A stretch of DNA of 33,062 nt. Source: Streptomyces triticisoli (GTDB taxonomy: Bacteria; Actinomycetota; Actinomycetes; Streptomycetales; Streptomycetaceae). The DNA lies in NCBI RefSeq assembly GCF_003270085.1, contig NZ_QFDQ01000242.1:1-33062 (forward strand), given 5' to 3'. A program made the position numbers and the translations under genes. The notes beneath the pieces are model-generated. The model had not been told where the DNA came from, did no database searches, and saw only the letters and a program-made list of their open reading frames with translations. Within the stretch, counting starts at the first letter, position 1. Every line of letters begins with the position of its first letter. Shown piece after piece: positions 6,991 to 13,964 of this stretch.

Positions 6991-7024
6991 TGTCCACCCA
7001 CCACCCGTCCTGGTGGGACGGACA
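6991..7024. terminator. Second hairpin, before the LOG gene 3' end
   Basis: CCCACCA (6997-7003) pairs with TGGTGGG (7011-7017), and outside it TGTCC (6991-6995) with GGACA (7020-7024), with a small internal loop. It lies just after the stop of the leftward LOG gene, making a pair of hairpins between convergent genes. Confidence 0.5.
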
Positions 7025-7028
7025 GCGG

Positions 7029-7787
7029 CTACTTGCCCGCTTCCTTCGACATCAGGGCCACCGCCTCCTCCACGTCGTCCGTCACGTGGAACAGGGCGAG
7101 GTCGGCCTTGGCCGCCTTGCCCTCGGCGACGAGGGTGTGGGTGAGCCAGTCGACCAGGCCGCCCCAGTAGGCGGTGCCGAAGAGGACGATCGGGAAGCGG
7201 GTGACCTTCTGGGTCTGGACGAGGGTGAGGGCCTCGAAGAGTTCGTCCAGGGTGCCGAGGCCGCCGGGCAGGACCACGAAGCCCTGCGCGTACTTGACGA
7301 ACATCAGCTTGCGGACGAAGAAGTAGCGGAAGTTGAGGCCGATGTCGACGTAGGGGTTCAGCCCCTGCTCGAAGGGCAGTTCGATGCCCAGGCCCACCGA
7401 GAGGCCTCCGGCCTCCAGCGCGCCCTTGTTCGCCGCCTCCATGGTGCCCGGGCCGCCGCCCGTGATCACCGCGAATCCCGCCTCGACCAAACCTCGGCCC
7501 AGCCGGACCCCCACCTCGTACTCCGGTGTGTCCACCGGAGTCCGGGCCGAACCGAAGACGCTGATCGCGGCCGGGAGTTCGGCGAGCGTGCTGAAACCCT
7601 CGATGAACTCCGACTGCATGCGCAGGACGCGCCAGGGGTCCGTGTGGGCCCAGTCGCTGGGAGCCCGTTCGTCCAGCAGTCGCTGGTCCGTGGTGCTCGT
7701 CAGGACCTGGCCCCGGCGCCGGAGGACCGGCCCCAGGCGCTGCTCGTCCGGTGGCTGCTTCTTTCCCTCGGGGTTGCCTGTTGGCAT
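7029..7787 (-). CDS. LOG family protein (TIGR00730), nucleoside 5'-monophosphate phosphoribohydrolase-like
   Basis: 252 residues. The two family signatures are intact: GGGPGTMEAAN (110-120) and PGGLGTLDE (174-182), which form the nucleotide/phosphoribose pocket; FRYFFVRK (153-160) lies between them. Family members split the N-glycosidic bond of (cytokinin) nucleoside monophosphates; older annotation as lysine decarboxylase is a misnomer. An N-terminal Gln/Arg-rich extension of about 50 residues precedes the Rossmann core. ATG at 7787 has GGAGGGAG five bases upstream. It lies downstream of dapE on the same strand; M. tuberculosis Rv1205, its likely orthologue, lies in the same neighbourhood. 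The physiological substrate here is unknown. Confidence 0.88.
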   Translation of the reverse strand: MPTGNPEGKKQPPDEQRLGPVLRRRGQVLTSTTDQRLLDERAPSDWAHTDPWRVLRMQSEFIEGFSTLAELPAAISVFGSARTPVDTPEYEVGVRLGRGLVEAGFAVITGGGPGTMEAANKGALEAGGLSVGLGIELPFEQGLNPYVDIGLNFRYFFVRKLMFVKYAQGFVVLPGGLGTLDELFEALTLVQTQKVTRFPIVLFGTAYWGGLVDWLTHTLVAEGKAAKADLALFHVTDDVEEAVALMSKEAGK

Positions 7788-7884
7788 GTACGCTCCCTCC
7801 GTTTGCAGGACATTCCACCCCAGCGTAGATCCACGCGGGTTACGGGCGGGGGACGCCGGTCTGTCCGCCATGAAACGCCGTACG

Positions 7885-7900
7885 GCCGCCGCCCGGCGGC
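7885..7900 (-). terminator. Possible hairpin after dapE
   Basis: GCCGCC (7885-7890) and GGCGGC (7895-7900) form a six-bp stem just beyond the dapE stop. It is short and lies in the 118-bp dapE-LOG gap, so read-through into the LOG gene remains possible. Confidence 0.35.
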
Positions 7901-7905
7901 GCCGT

Positions 7906-8985
7906 TCAGCTCGTCAGCCAGGACCGCAGCCGCTCCTCGCCCGCGAGGATCCTGGCCGTGTCCACCCGCTCGTCCCGCTTGTGCGCCAGGTGCGGATTGC
8001 CGGGGCCGTAGTTGACCGCGGGAATGCCCAGCGCCGAGAAGCGCGAGACGTCCGTCCAGCCGTACTTGGGCCGCGCGGTGCCGCCGACCGCCTCGATGAA
8101 CGCCACCGCGGCCGGATGGTTCAGGCCCGGCAGGGCGCCGCCGCTGTGGTCGTCGATCACGAACTCCTCGACCCCGCAGTCCGCGAAGACCTCGCGCACG
8201 TGGGCGATGGCCTCCTCCTCGGTGCGGTCCGGGGCGTAGCGGAAGTTGACCGTGACCACGCACTCGTCGGGGATGACGTTGCCCGCCACCCCGCCGGAGA
8301 TCCCGACCGCGTTCAGGCCCTCCCGGTACTCCAGGCCGTCGATCACCGGCCGGCGCGGCTCGTACTCGGCCAGGCGCCGCAGGATCGGCGCGGCGGCGTG
8401 GATGGCGTTGGAGCCCAGCCAGCCGCGCGCCGAGTGGGCCCGCTCGCCCTTCGTCCTCAGCAGCACCCGCAGGGTGCCCTGGCAGCCGCCCTCGACCTCG
8501 CCGTCGGAGGGTTCCAGCAGCACCGCGAAGTCGCCCTGAAGCCACTCCGGGTGCGCCTCGGCGATGTGCTTGAGGCCGTTCAGCTCGGCGGCGACCTCCT
8601 CGTTGTCGTAGAAGACGAAGGTCAGGTCGCGGTTGGGGGCCGGAACCGTGGCCGCGATGCGCAGCTGCACCGCCACGCCGGACTTCATGTCGCAGGTGCC
8701 GCAGCCCCAGAGGACTCCGTCCTCGTCCAGCCGGGACGGCACGTTGTCGGCGATCGGGACGGTGTCGATGTGGCCGGCCAGGATCACCCGCTCGGACCGG
8801 CCCAGGTTCGTCCGGGCCACGACGTTGTTGCCGAAGCGGTCCACCGTCAGGTGCGGCAGCCCGCGCAGCGCGCCCTCGACCGCGTCGGCCAGCGGCTTCT
8901 CCGTGCCGCTCTCCGAGGGGAAGTCGACGAGCTGCGCGGTCAGGCGCGCGGCGTCCAGCGTGAGGTCAAGCGGGGTGTCGGCCAT
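7906..8985 (-). CDS. dapE: Succinyl-diaminopimelate desuccinylase
   Basis: 359 residues, M20 metallopeptidase family. It removes the succinyl group from N-succinyl-LL-diaminopimelate in lysine and peptidoglycan precursor synthesis. Dizinc-site residues visible: H72 in GHIDTVP, D99 in GCGTCDMKSG, catalytic E129 and ligand E130 in DNEE, E158 in LLEPSDG, and a C-terminal histidine in NPHLAHKRDE. The dimerisation domain (about 170-280) contains RGWLGSNAIHAAAP and ISGGVAGNVIPDE. The ATG at 8985 is seven bases after a TAGGGT hexamer, so the message may be leaderless; an AGGG also lies in this stretch. It works with dapC, found 1.2 kb away. Confidence 0.94.
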   Translation of the reverse strand: MADTPLDLTLDAARLTAQLVDFPSESGTEKPLADAVEGALRGLPHLTVDRFGNNVVARTNLGRSERVILAGHIDTVPIADNVPSRLDEDGVLWGCGTCDMKSGVAVQLRIAATVPAPNRDLTFVFYDNEEVAAELNGLKHIAEAHPEWLQGDFAVLLEPSDGEVEGGCQGTLRVLLRTKGERAHSARGWLGSNAIHAAAPILRRLAEYEPRRPVIDGLEYREGLNAVGISGGVAGNVIPDECVVTVNFRYAPDRTEEEAIAHVREVFADCGVEEFVIDDHSGGALPGLNHPAAVAFIEAVGGTARPKYGWTDVSRFSALGIPAVNYGPGNPHLAHKRDERVDTARILAGEERLRSWLTS

Positions 8986-8992
8986 GCCGTCG

Positions 8993-8998
8993 ACCCTA
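8993..8998 (-). promoter_or_regulatory. Candidate -10 box for a leaderless dapE transcript
   Basis: Minus-strand TAGGGT (TANNNT) ends seven bases before the dapE ATG, so the start site would coincide with the initiation codon. No clear -35 hexamer is seen 17-18 bases upstream. Confidence 0.4.
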
Positions 8999-9066
8999 AC
9001 CCGCCGAACCGTTCCCGCGCCGCCGCCATTTGCCCCACCGGCCTCAGCAGTCCCTGCTGTCTCAAG

Positions 9067-9072
9067 TACCTT
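9067..9072 (+). promoter_or_regulatory. Candidate -10 box for a leaderless transcript of the gene at 9079
   Basis: TACCTT (TANNNT) ends six bases before the GTG at 9079; there is no ribosome-binding site in the gap. It mirrors the dapE box 70 bp away on the other strand. Confidence 0.4.
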
Positions 9073-9078
9073 GTAGGC

Positions 9079-10080
9079 GTGCGCGACCCGTCCCCCTCCC
9101 CCAAGCGTCGTGGCCGCCTCCTCCGGTTCGGGGCGGCCCTCGTCGTCCTGCTCGCGCTCGCGGGCTACCTCTCGTTGCAGTACCTCACCGGGCACACCAG
9201 GGGCCCGGCCTGCGAGGTCGTCTCCGGCAAGAAGGACGGCGCCTCGTACCGGTTCACGCCGGAGCAGGCGGTGAACGCGGCGACGATCGCGGCCGTGGGC
9301 ACCGGGCGCGGCATGCCCGAGCGCGCGGTGACCATCGCGCTGGCCACCGCGCTGCAGGAGTCGGCCCTGCGCAACATCGACTACGGCGACCGGGACTCGC
9401 TCGGCCTGTTCCAGCAGCGGCCCTCGCAGGGCTGGGGCACGCCGGAGGAGATCATGGACCCGGTGTACTCGGCGGGGATCTTCTACGACCACCTGGCCAA
9501 GGTCCCCGGCTACACGAGGCTGCCGCTCACCGTGGCCGCCCAGCGGGTGCAGCTCAGTGGCTTTCCACAGGCGTACGCCAAGCACGAGCCGGACGCGACG
9601 CTGCTCGCCGCGGCACTCACCGGGCGCTCCACGGCCACGCTGACCTGCCTGGGCCGCCCCGGTGCCACTCGCACCGCCACCGGTCCGGACGCGGTGCGCT
9701 CCGCGCTCGTACGGGACTTCGGACGGGACGTGGTGCAGGAGGCCGGCGCGGAGGTGGGCGGCGACGACCCGTCGCCCACGCCCACGCCCAGCCGGACCAC
9801 GGACTCGGGCTCGGGTTCGAGCGCCGGGGCACGGACCGTGACCCTGCCCGTGCCCGCCGACACGGCCGCCGCCGGGCGCAGTGCCCGGCAGCGGGGGTGG
9901 CAGCTCGCGCACTGGGCGGTGGCCAACGCCTCCGCGCTGCGCATCGAGCGGGTCTCGTACGCCGGCCGGGAGTGGACGGCGGGGACGACCGACGGCCGGT
10001 GGCGGACGGGGACGTCGCGGGGTGCCGCGGGGGCGGAGCGGGGCGCGGGCTCGGTCCTCATCACCACGACCGGCCGTTAA
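9079..10080 (+). CDS. Membrane-anchored extracytoplasmic protein with lysozyme-like QES motif
   Basis: 333 residues from the GTG at 9079. Residues 9-17 are basic (KRRGRLLRF) and 18-34 form a membrane anchor or uncleaved signal. The conserved core (about 45-200) contains TALQESALRNIDYGDRDSLGLFQQRPSQGWG; Gln-Glu-Ser with E94 followed by a Gly-Leu-Phe-Gln segment resembles the catalytic region of lytic-transglycosylase/lysozyme-like folds. A Ser/Thr/Pro-rich linker (about 235-255) leads to a C-terminal region without recognised motif. Such proteins are common in Streptomyces and are sometimes misnamed heavy-metal transporters. A cell-wall role is inferred only from the motif and location. It diverges from dapE and converges on dapC; its TAA lies inside a 26-bp repeat. 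Confidence 0.75.
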   Translation: MRDPSPSPKRRGRLLRFGAALVVLLALAGYLSLQYLTGHTRGPACEVVSGKKDGASYRFTPEQAVNAATIAAVGTGRGMPERAVTIALATALQESALRNIDYGDRDSLGLFQQRPSQGWGTPEEIMDPVYSAGIFYDHLAKVPGYTRLPLTVAAQRVQLSGFPQAYAKHEPDATLLAAALTGRSTATLTCLGRPGATRTATGPDAVRSALVRDFGRDVVQEAGAEVGGDDPSPTPTPSRTTDSGSGSSAGARTVTLPVPADTAAAGRSARQRGWQLAHWAVANASALRIERVSYAGREWTAGTTDGRWRTGTSRGAAGAERGAGSVLITTTGR

Positions 10081-10129
10081 CCCGCACCACCACGACCGGC
10101 CGTCGGCCCGCACCACCACGACCGGCCGT
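10062..10129 (+). repeat. 26-bp tandem repeat across the stop codon of the gene at 9079
   Basis: The 16-base core CACCACGACCGGCCGT recurs at 10062, 10088 and 10114 (period 26). The first copy is coding and carries the TAA; the others fill the 58-bp gap to dapC. No stronger terminator is seen between these convergent genes, so the GC-rich repeat may take that role. Confidence 0.8.
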
Positions 10130-10138
10130 CGGCGCGAG

Positions 10139-11269
10139 TCAGCGCGAGCCGTTGCCCAGCCTCGCCACTGCCGCCGCCACCCTCTCGTCCGTGGCCGTCA
10201 GCGCCACGCGTACGAAGTTGGCTCCCGCCGGGCCGTAGAAGTCGCCCGGGGCCACCAGGATGCCCCGGTCGGCCAGGTGGGCGACCGTGTCCCAGCAGGA
10301 CTCGCCCCTCGTGGCCCAGAGGTACAGGCTCGCCTCGCTGTGTTCGATGCGGAAGCCGTGGGAGAGCAGGGCCTCACGGAGGGTCGCGCGGCGGGCGGCG
10401 TAGCGCTCGCGCTGCTCGCGGACGTGGGCGTCGTCGCCCAGGGCGGCCACGACCGCCGCCTGCGTGGGCGCCGAGGTCATCATGCCGCCGTGCTTGCGGA
10501 TCTCCAGCAGCGGGCCGAGGACGGCCGGGTCGCCGACAAGGAAGGCGGCGCGGTAGCCGGCCAGGTTGGAGCGCTTGGAGAGGGAGTGGACGGCGACGAT
10601 GCCGTCGTACGAGCCGCCGTTGACGTCCGGGTGGAGCACCGAGACCGGGTCCGCCTCCCAGCCCAGCTCCAGGTAGCACTCGTCGGAGAAGACGAGGACC
10701 CCGTGCTCGCGGGCCCAGGCGACGATCCGGGTGAGTTCCTCCTTGCCCAGGACCTCGCCCGTGGGGTTGGACGGCGAGTTCAGCCACAACAGCTTCAGAT
10801 TCGCCGGGTCCAGGTCCGTGGGACCCGGCGCGTCAGCGCCTGGTGTCGTCGTGTAGACCTCGTGGTCCGCGCGGGCCAGGCGGGCGCCGACCTCGTAGGT
10901 GGGGTAGGCCAGGCGCGGGTACGCCACCTTGTCGCCGGGGCCCAGGCCCAGCTGGGTGGGGAGCCAGGCGACCAGTTCCTTGGAGCCGACGACCGGCAGG
11001 ACGTGCCGGTGGGTGACCCGGCGGGCGCCGAGGCGGCGCTCGGCCCAGCCGGTGATCGCGTCGCGCAGCTCGGGCGTGCCCCACACGGTCGGGTAGCCCG
11101 GGGAGTCCGCCGCCGCGACCAGCGCCTTCTGGATCAGCTCGGGGACCGGGTCGACCGGGGTGCCGACCGACAGGTCGACGATGCCGTCCGGATGGGCCGC
11201 GGCCGTCTTCTTGTACGGCTCCAGCTTGTCCCAGGGGAAGGTGGGAAGCCGGTCGGAGACTGCGGACAC
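10139..11269 (-). CDS. dapC: Succinyldiaminopimelate transaminase (DapC), PLP-dependent
   Basis: A class I/II aminotransferase of about 376 residues: substrate segment LSVGTPVDP near the N-terminus, GYPTVWGTPELRDAI, LNSPSNPTGEV, SDECYLELGW, and the PLP-lysine motif VHSLSKRSNLAGYR. It transfers an amino group from glutamate to N-succinyl-2-amino-6-ketopimelate, the step before DapE, for lysine and peptidoglycan synthesis. I chose the GTG at 11269 (VSAVSDRLPTFPWDKLEPYK), the conserved beginning; a GTG at 11284 would add five residues and has only a weak AGAAA before it. Neighbouring fdxA-dapC order is shared with M. tuberculosis (fdxC, Rv1178). A strong hairpin and an 11-bp repeat lie between the two genes. 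Confidence 0.92.
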   Translation of the reverse strand: MSAVSDRLPTFPWDKLEPYKKTAAAHPDGIVDLSVGTPVDPVPELIQKALVAAADSPGYPTVWGTPELRDAITGWAERRLGARRVTHRHVLPVVGSKELVAWLPTQLGLGPGDKVAYPRLAYPTYEVGARLARADHEVYTTTPGADAPGPTDLDPANLKLLWLNSPSNPTGEVLGKEELTRIVAWAREHGVLVFSDECYLELGWEADPVSVLHPDVNGGSYDGIVAVHSLSKRSNLAGYRAAFLVGDPAVLGPLLEIRKHGGMMTSAPTQAAVVAALGDDAHVREQRERYAARRATLREALLSHGFRIEHSEASLYLWATRGESCWDTVAHLADRGILVAPGDFYGPAGANFVRVALTATDERVAAAVARLGNGSR

Positions 11270-11285
11270 GGGGATCAGGCTCACT

Positions 11286-11315
11286 TTCTGTACGGCTTCT
11301 GTACGGCTTCTGTAC
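11286..11315 (-). repeat. 11-bp direct repeats in the dapC upstream region
   Basis: On the minus strand GTACAGAA recurs with period 11 (plus-strand TTCTGTAC at 11286, 11297 and 11308) immediately upstream of the dapC starts. Regular one-turn spacing would place the copies on the same helix face, as in an operator or overlapping -10 boxes (TACAGA). Confidence 0.7.
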
Positions 11316-11321
11316 AACAAA

Positions 11322-11384
11322 CGCCTCGGTCCCGTGCGGCGGTCGGAGCGCTCGGAGGCGATCAGGCCGTACGGGACCGAGGCG
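11322..11384 (-). terminator. Strong hairpin downstream of fdxA
   Basis: A perfect 14-bp stem (11322-11335 with 11371-11384) encloses a 35-base, itself foldable loop. On the minus strand it is followed at once by TTTGTTGT, a U-rich tail, so it fits an intrinsic terminator of fdxA. It lies upstream of dapC, so an attenuator role is also possible. Confidence 0.65.
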
Positions 11385-11413
11385 GCGCGGTGTGCGGGCC
11401 GCTTGACGACTGG

Positions 11414-11731
11414 TTACGCCTGCGGCGGCAGCGCGGCGATGATCGGGTGGTCGCGCTCGATCAGTCCGAGCTTGCTGGCGCCGCCGGGAGAGCCGAGCTC
11501 GTCGAAGAACTCGACGTTCGCCTTGTAGTAGTCCTTCCACTCCTCCGGAGTGTCGTCCTCGTAGAAGATCGCCTCGACCGGGCAGACCGGCTCACAGGCT
11601 CCGCAGTCGACGCATTCATCCGGGTGGATGTACAGGGCCCGCTGGCCCTCGTAGATGCAGTCGACCGGGCACTCCTCGATGCACGCCTTGTCCTTGACGT
11701 CGACACAAGGCTGCGCGATGACGTAGGTCAC
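11414..11731 (-). CDS. fdxA: 7Fe (3Fe-4S/4Fe-4S) ferredoxin
   Basis: 105 residues, full length for the family. The N-terminal cluster motif C9-x7-C17-x3-C21 (with C25) carries the expanded spacing of a 3Fe-4S site; the second motif is C40-x2-C43-x2-C46-x3-C50-P. The C-terminal third (DTPEEWKDYYKANVEFFDELG) is the extension seen in actinobacterial 7Fe ferredoxins. It is a soluble low-potential electron carrier, often for cytochromes P450 or oxidoreductases; no partner reductase is nearby. GTG at 11731 has AGGAGGAA eight to nine bases upstream. M. tuberculosis fdxC has the same neighbour (dapC). Confidence 0.95.
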   Translation of the reverse strand: MTYVIAQPCVDVKDKACIEECPVDCIYEGQRALYIHPDECVDCGACEPVCPVEAIFYEDDTPEEWKDYYKANVEFFDELGSPGGASKLGLIERDHPIIAALPPQA

Positions 11732-11871
11732 GCTGTCGTTCCTCCTCGATAGGGCGCTGGCGGGCCTCCACAGGCTCCGCCGCCTGGCGCGCGGGAGCGC
11801 GGCGTCGTCGATGCCCGCCCCTAGTATCTCCGTTCCGGGGCATGATCCGAACAGGAGGGGTGAACAGACTC

Positions 11872-12954
11872 GTGGAAATATCGGCCGCAGGGCGCCTTGA
11901 GGTCCGTATCACCGCTGCTGACGTGGGCAAACGGGTCTCCGTACGGCGCCTGGGCGAACCCGGCACGCCGGGCGGCAAGTTCACCGACACGGTCGGTGTG
12001 CTCACCTCATGGGACAACGGTGTGCTGTTGATCACACGGAAGAGCGGTGAGACCGTCCGCATCGCGGAGTCCTCCCTGGTCGCGGGCAAGGTGGTACCGG
12101 CCGCGCCGGCCCGGCGCCGGGGTCCGGCCGCCACGTACGACGAACTCGCGCGTGTCGCCTCGCGGGCCTGGCGGCCGGTGGAGAGCGAGCGGCTGGGTGA
12201 CTGGGAGCTGAGGTCCGCCGGCGGCTTCACCCGGCGGGCTAATTCCGTGCTGCCGCTCGGTGACCCCGGCCTTCCGCTCGACGAGACCCTGGCCGCCGTA
12301 CGACGCTGGTACGGCGAGCGCGGCCTGCCCGCGTACGTCCAGACCGCCACCGGCGCCGAGGGCACGCAGGAACTGCTGTGCGCGGAGCTGGAGCGGCGGG
12401 GCTGGGTGCGCGAGGTGAGCGCCGAGCTGTGGATCGGGGCGCTCGCGCCGGTCGCGGACCGGGCCGAGGGCTCCGAGGTCGTGCTGTCCCGCACGGCCGA
12501 CGAGGCGTGGCTTGCGCGGTACCGGCGCAAGGGGGTGAGCGAGGTGGCCCTGAAGGTGCTGGGCAGCGGGCCGTCGGTGTGGTTCGCGAGCCTGCCCGGC
12601 GAGGGCGGTGTGCCCGCGGCGATCGGGCGGTGTGTCGTCGACGGGCGGTGGGCGTCCTTCGCCGCCGTCGAGGTGGATCCGGCGCTGCGGCGGCGCGGCC
12701 TGGCCACCACCGTGCTCGCCGCGCTCGCCCGCCGGGCCCTCGACGAGGGGGCGTCGGCGGCCTGGCTGCAGGTCGAGACCGACAACGCGGCGGCGCGGGC
12801 GCTGTACGGCGCGCTGGGCTTCTCCGCGCACCATGCGTACCACCACTACCGCGAGCCGGACTCCGGTCCGGGCACGGTGGCTCCGGACACGGTGGCTCCG
12901 GACACGGTGGCTCCGGACACGGTGTCCGGAAGCTCCGGCTCCGGAGAGTCGTAG
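11872..12954 (+). CDS. GNAT family N-acetyltransferase with N-terminal SH3-like domain (Rv0428c-like)
   Basis: About 360 residues. The first ~70 residues (VRITAADVGKRVSVRR...DTVGVLTSWDNGVLLITRKSGE) resemble the SH3-like domain seen before Rv0428c-type acetyltransferases. The GNAT core is C-terminal (about 220-330), with the acetyl-CoA loop VDPALRRRGLATTVLAALARRAL and the ending NAAARALYGALGF. It transfers acetyl from acetyl-CoA to an unknown acceptor. The last 30 residues are a TVAPD repeat plus a Ser/Gly tail. The start is uncertain: GTG 11872 gives the conserved beginning but lies 12 bases after AGGAGGGG; GTG 11860 abuts that site and ATG 11842 precedes it. A TAGTAT hexamer at 11822-11827 could be the -10. 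Confidence 0.85.
   Translation: MEISAAGRLEVRITAADVGKRVSVRRLGEPGTPGGKFTDTVGVLTSWDNGVLLITRKSGETVRIAESSLVAGKVVPAAPARRRGPAATYDELARVASRAWRPVESERLGDWELRSAGGFTRRANSVLPLGDPGLPLDETLAAVRRWYGERGLPAYVQTATGAEGTQELLCAELERRGWVREVSAELWIGALAPVADRAEGSEVVLSRTADEAWLARYRRKGVSEVALKVLGSGPSVWFASLPGEGGVPAAIGRCVVDGRWASFAAVEVDPALRRRGLATTVLAALARRALDEGASAAWLQVETDNAAARALYGALGFSAHHAYHHYREPDSGPGTVAPDTVAPDTVAPDTVSGSSGSGES
12874..12918 (+). repeat. 15-bp tandem repeat at the 3' end of the GNAT gene
   Basis: Three exact copies of ACGGTGGCTCCGGAC (12874, 12889, 12904) and a partial fourth encode TVAPD repeats beyond the catalytic domain. The unit keeps the frame. Confidence 0.9.
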
Positions 12955-12962
12955 CGATCGCC

Positions 12963-13871
12963 GTGGAAGGGCACGAAGCTGCTATGCGTCCGCTTTATCC
13001 CCCGTCGCCCGAACGCTCCGCCGAGCTGCGCCGCCGGTTCGCCGAGGAGGTGCGGTCCGAGCGGCCCGACCTGACGACGCTGTGCCTGCTGGTGGGCGCG
13101 GAGGGCGACGGCGCGCTGGACGAGGCGGGCATGGACGCGGCGCAGGTCGAGCTGGACCGGCTCGCGGGCCTGCTGCCGTACCGGCCGGGCGGGCCGCGGG
13201 CCTGGGCGCGGGCGCTGCGCGAGCTGCTGGGTGAGCGGTACGGGTTCCGCGGCTGTGCCGCGGACTATCAGCGCCTGGAGTCCTCGTTGCTGCACGCTGT
13301 GCTGGCGCGGCGGCGCGGGTTGCCGATCCTGCTGTCGGTGGTGTGGATGGAGGTCGCGCGGCGGGCGGGGGCGCCGGTGTACGGGGTCGCGCTGCCGGGG
13401 CATTTCGTGGTCGGGTTCGGGGCGGCGGAGGAGCGGGGGCACGCGCGGGAGCACGCGCGGGAGCACGAGCAGGTGCTCGCGGACCCGTTCGACGGGGGTC
13501 GGGTGCTGACCGGGGCGGACGCGGAGTTGCTGGTGGTGGGGGCCACGGGGGCGCCGTTGCATCCCTCGATGCTGGTGCCCGCGGCGCCCCTGGAGGTCGT
13601 GGCACGGATCCTGAACAACATCCGGGCCTGGGCGGCCGTACGGCCCGAGCGGTCGGACGTGGCGCTGTGGGCGGTGGAGCTGTCGTTGCTGCTGCCTTCG
13701 CATTCCGCGCGGTTGCGGTACGAGCGGGCGCAGTTGCTGGTGCAGCGGGGGGACTTCCTCCTCGGCGCGGCGGAACTCGACGCGTACGCCGATGTCGTGG
13801 CCCCGGTGGACGAGCCTGCGGCCGAGCGGGTACGGGGGCAGGCGCGTTCCGCGCGGGCGATGCTCAACTGA
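12963..13871 (+). CDS. SirB1/transglutaminase-like family protein
   Basis: About 302 residues. Central region LLHAVLARRRGLPILLSVVWMEVARRAGAPVYGVALPGHFVVGF is the signature of the SirB1 N-terminal domain, a transglutaminase-like fold; the PGHF histidine is visible, but the usual Cys nucleophile is not evident (SSLLHAVL, where transglutaminases have Cys), so catalysis is doubtful. The C-terminal ~90 residues form helical, TPR-like repeats (LLLPSHSARLRYERAQLLVQRGDFLLGAAELD). A HAREHAREHEQ insert comes from a 12-bp duplication near 13439. Start is uncertain: GTG 12963, eight bases after the GNAT stop, or ATG 12984; neither has a well-placed ribosome-binding site. It is probably cotranscribed with the GNAT gene. 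Function unknown. Confidence 0.8.
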   Translation: MEGHEAAMRPLYPPSPERSAELRRRFAEEVRSERPDLTTLCLLVGAEGDGALDEAGMDAAQVELDRLAGLLPYRPGGPRAWARALRELLGERYGFRGCAADYQRLESSLLHAVLARRRGLPILLSVVWMEVARRAGAPVYGVALPGHFVVGFGAAEERGHAREHAREHEQVLADPFDGGRVLTGADAELLVVGATGAPLHPSMLVPAAPLEVVARILNNIRAWAAVRPERSDVALWAVELSLLLPSHSARLRYERAQLLVQRGDFLLGAAELDAYADVVAPVDEPAAERVRGQARSARAMLN

Positions 13872-13908
13872 CACCGGCGGCGGGGGCGGGTGCGAAGGGG
13901 GCGGCACG

Positions 13909-13951
13909 GCGAGAGGGCGCCCTCGTCCGTGCGGACCGGGCGCCCTCTCGC
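13909..13951. terminator. Bidirectional hairpin between convergent genes
   Basis: A 14-bp perfect stem (13909-13922 with 13938-13951; arm contains CGAGAGGGCGCC) around a 15-base loop sits in the 93-bp gap between two converging genes. Confidence 0.75.
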
Positions 13952-13964
13952 GGCGGTGAGGTGC

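Noticed and set aside
7906..10119. 737-codon minus-strand frame ending in DapE
   Set aside because: Only the last 359 codons are DapE; the rest is antisense to the gene at 9079 and has low-complexity composition.
11286..11384. Lysine riboswitch or T-box before dapC
   Set aside because: No conserved core of either class is recognisable; the U-rich tail suits a terminator for fdxA.
9881..11752. 623-codon plus-strand frame over dapC and fdxA
   Set aside because: Antisense shadow of two convincingly recognised genes.
12963..13871. Active transglutaminase/protease
   Set aside because: The expected Cys nucleophile is not visible, so only the fold family is claimed.
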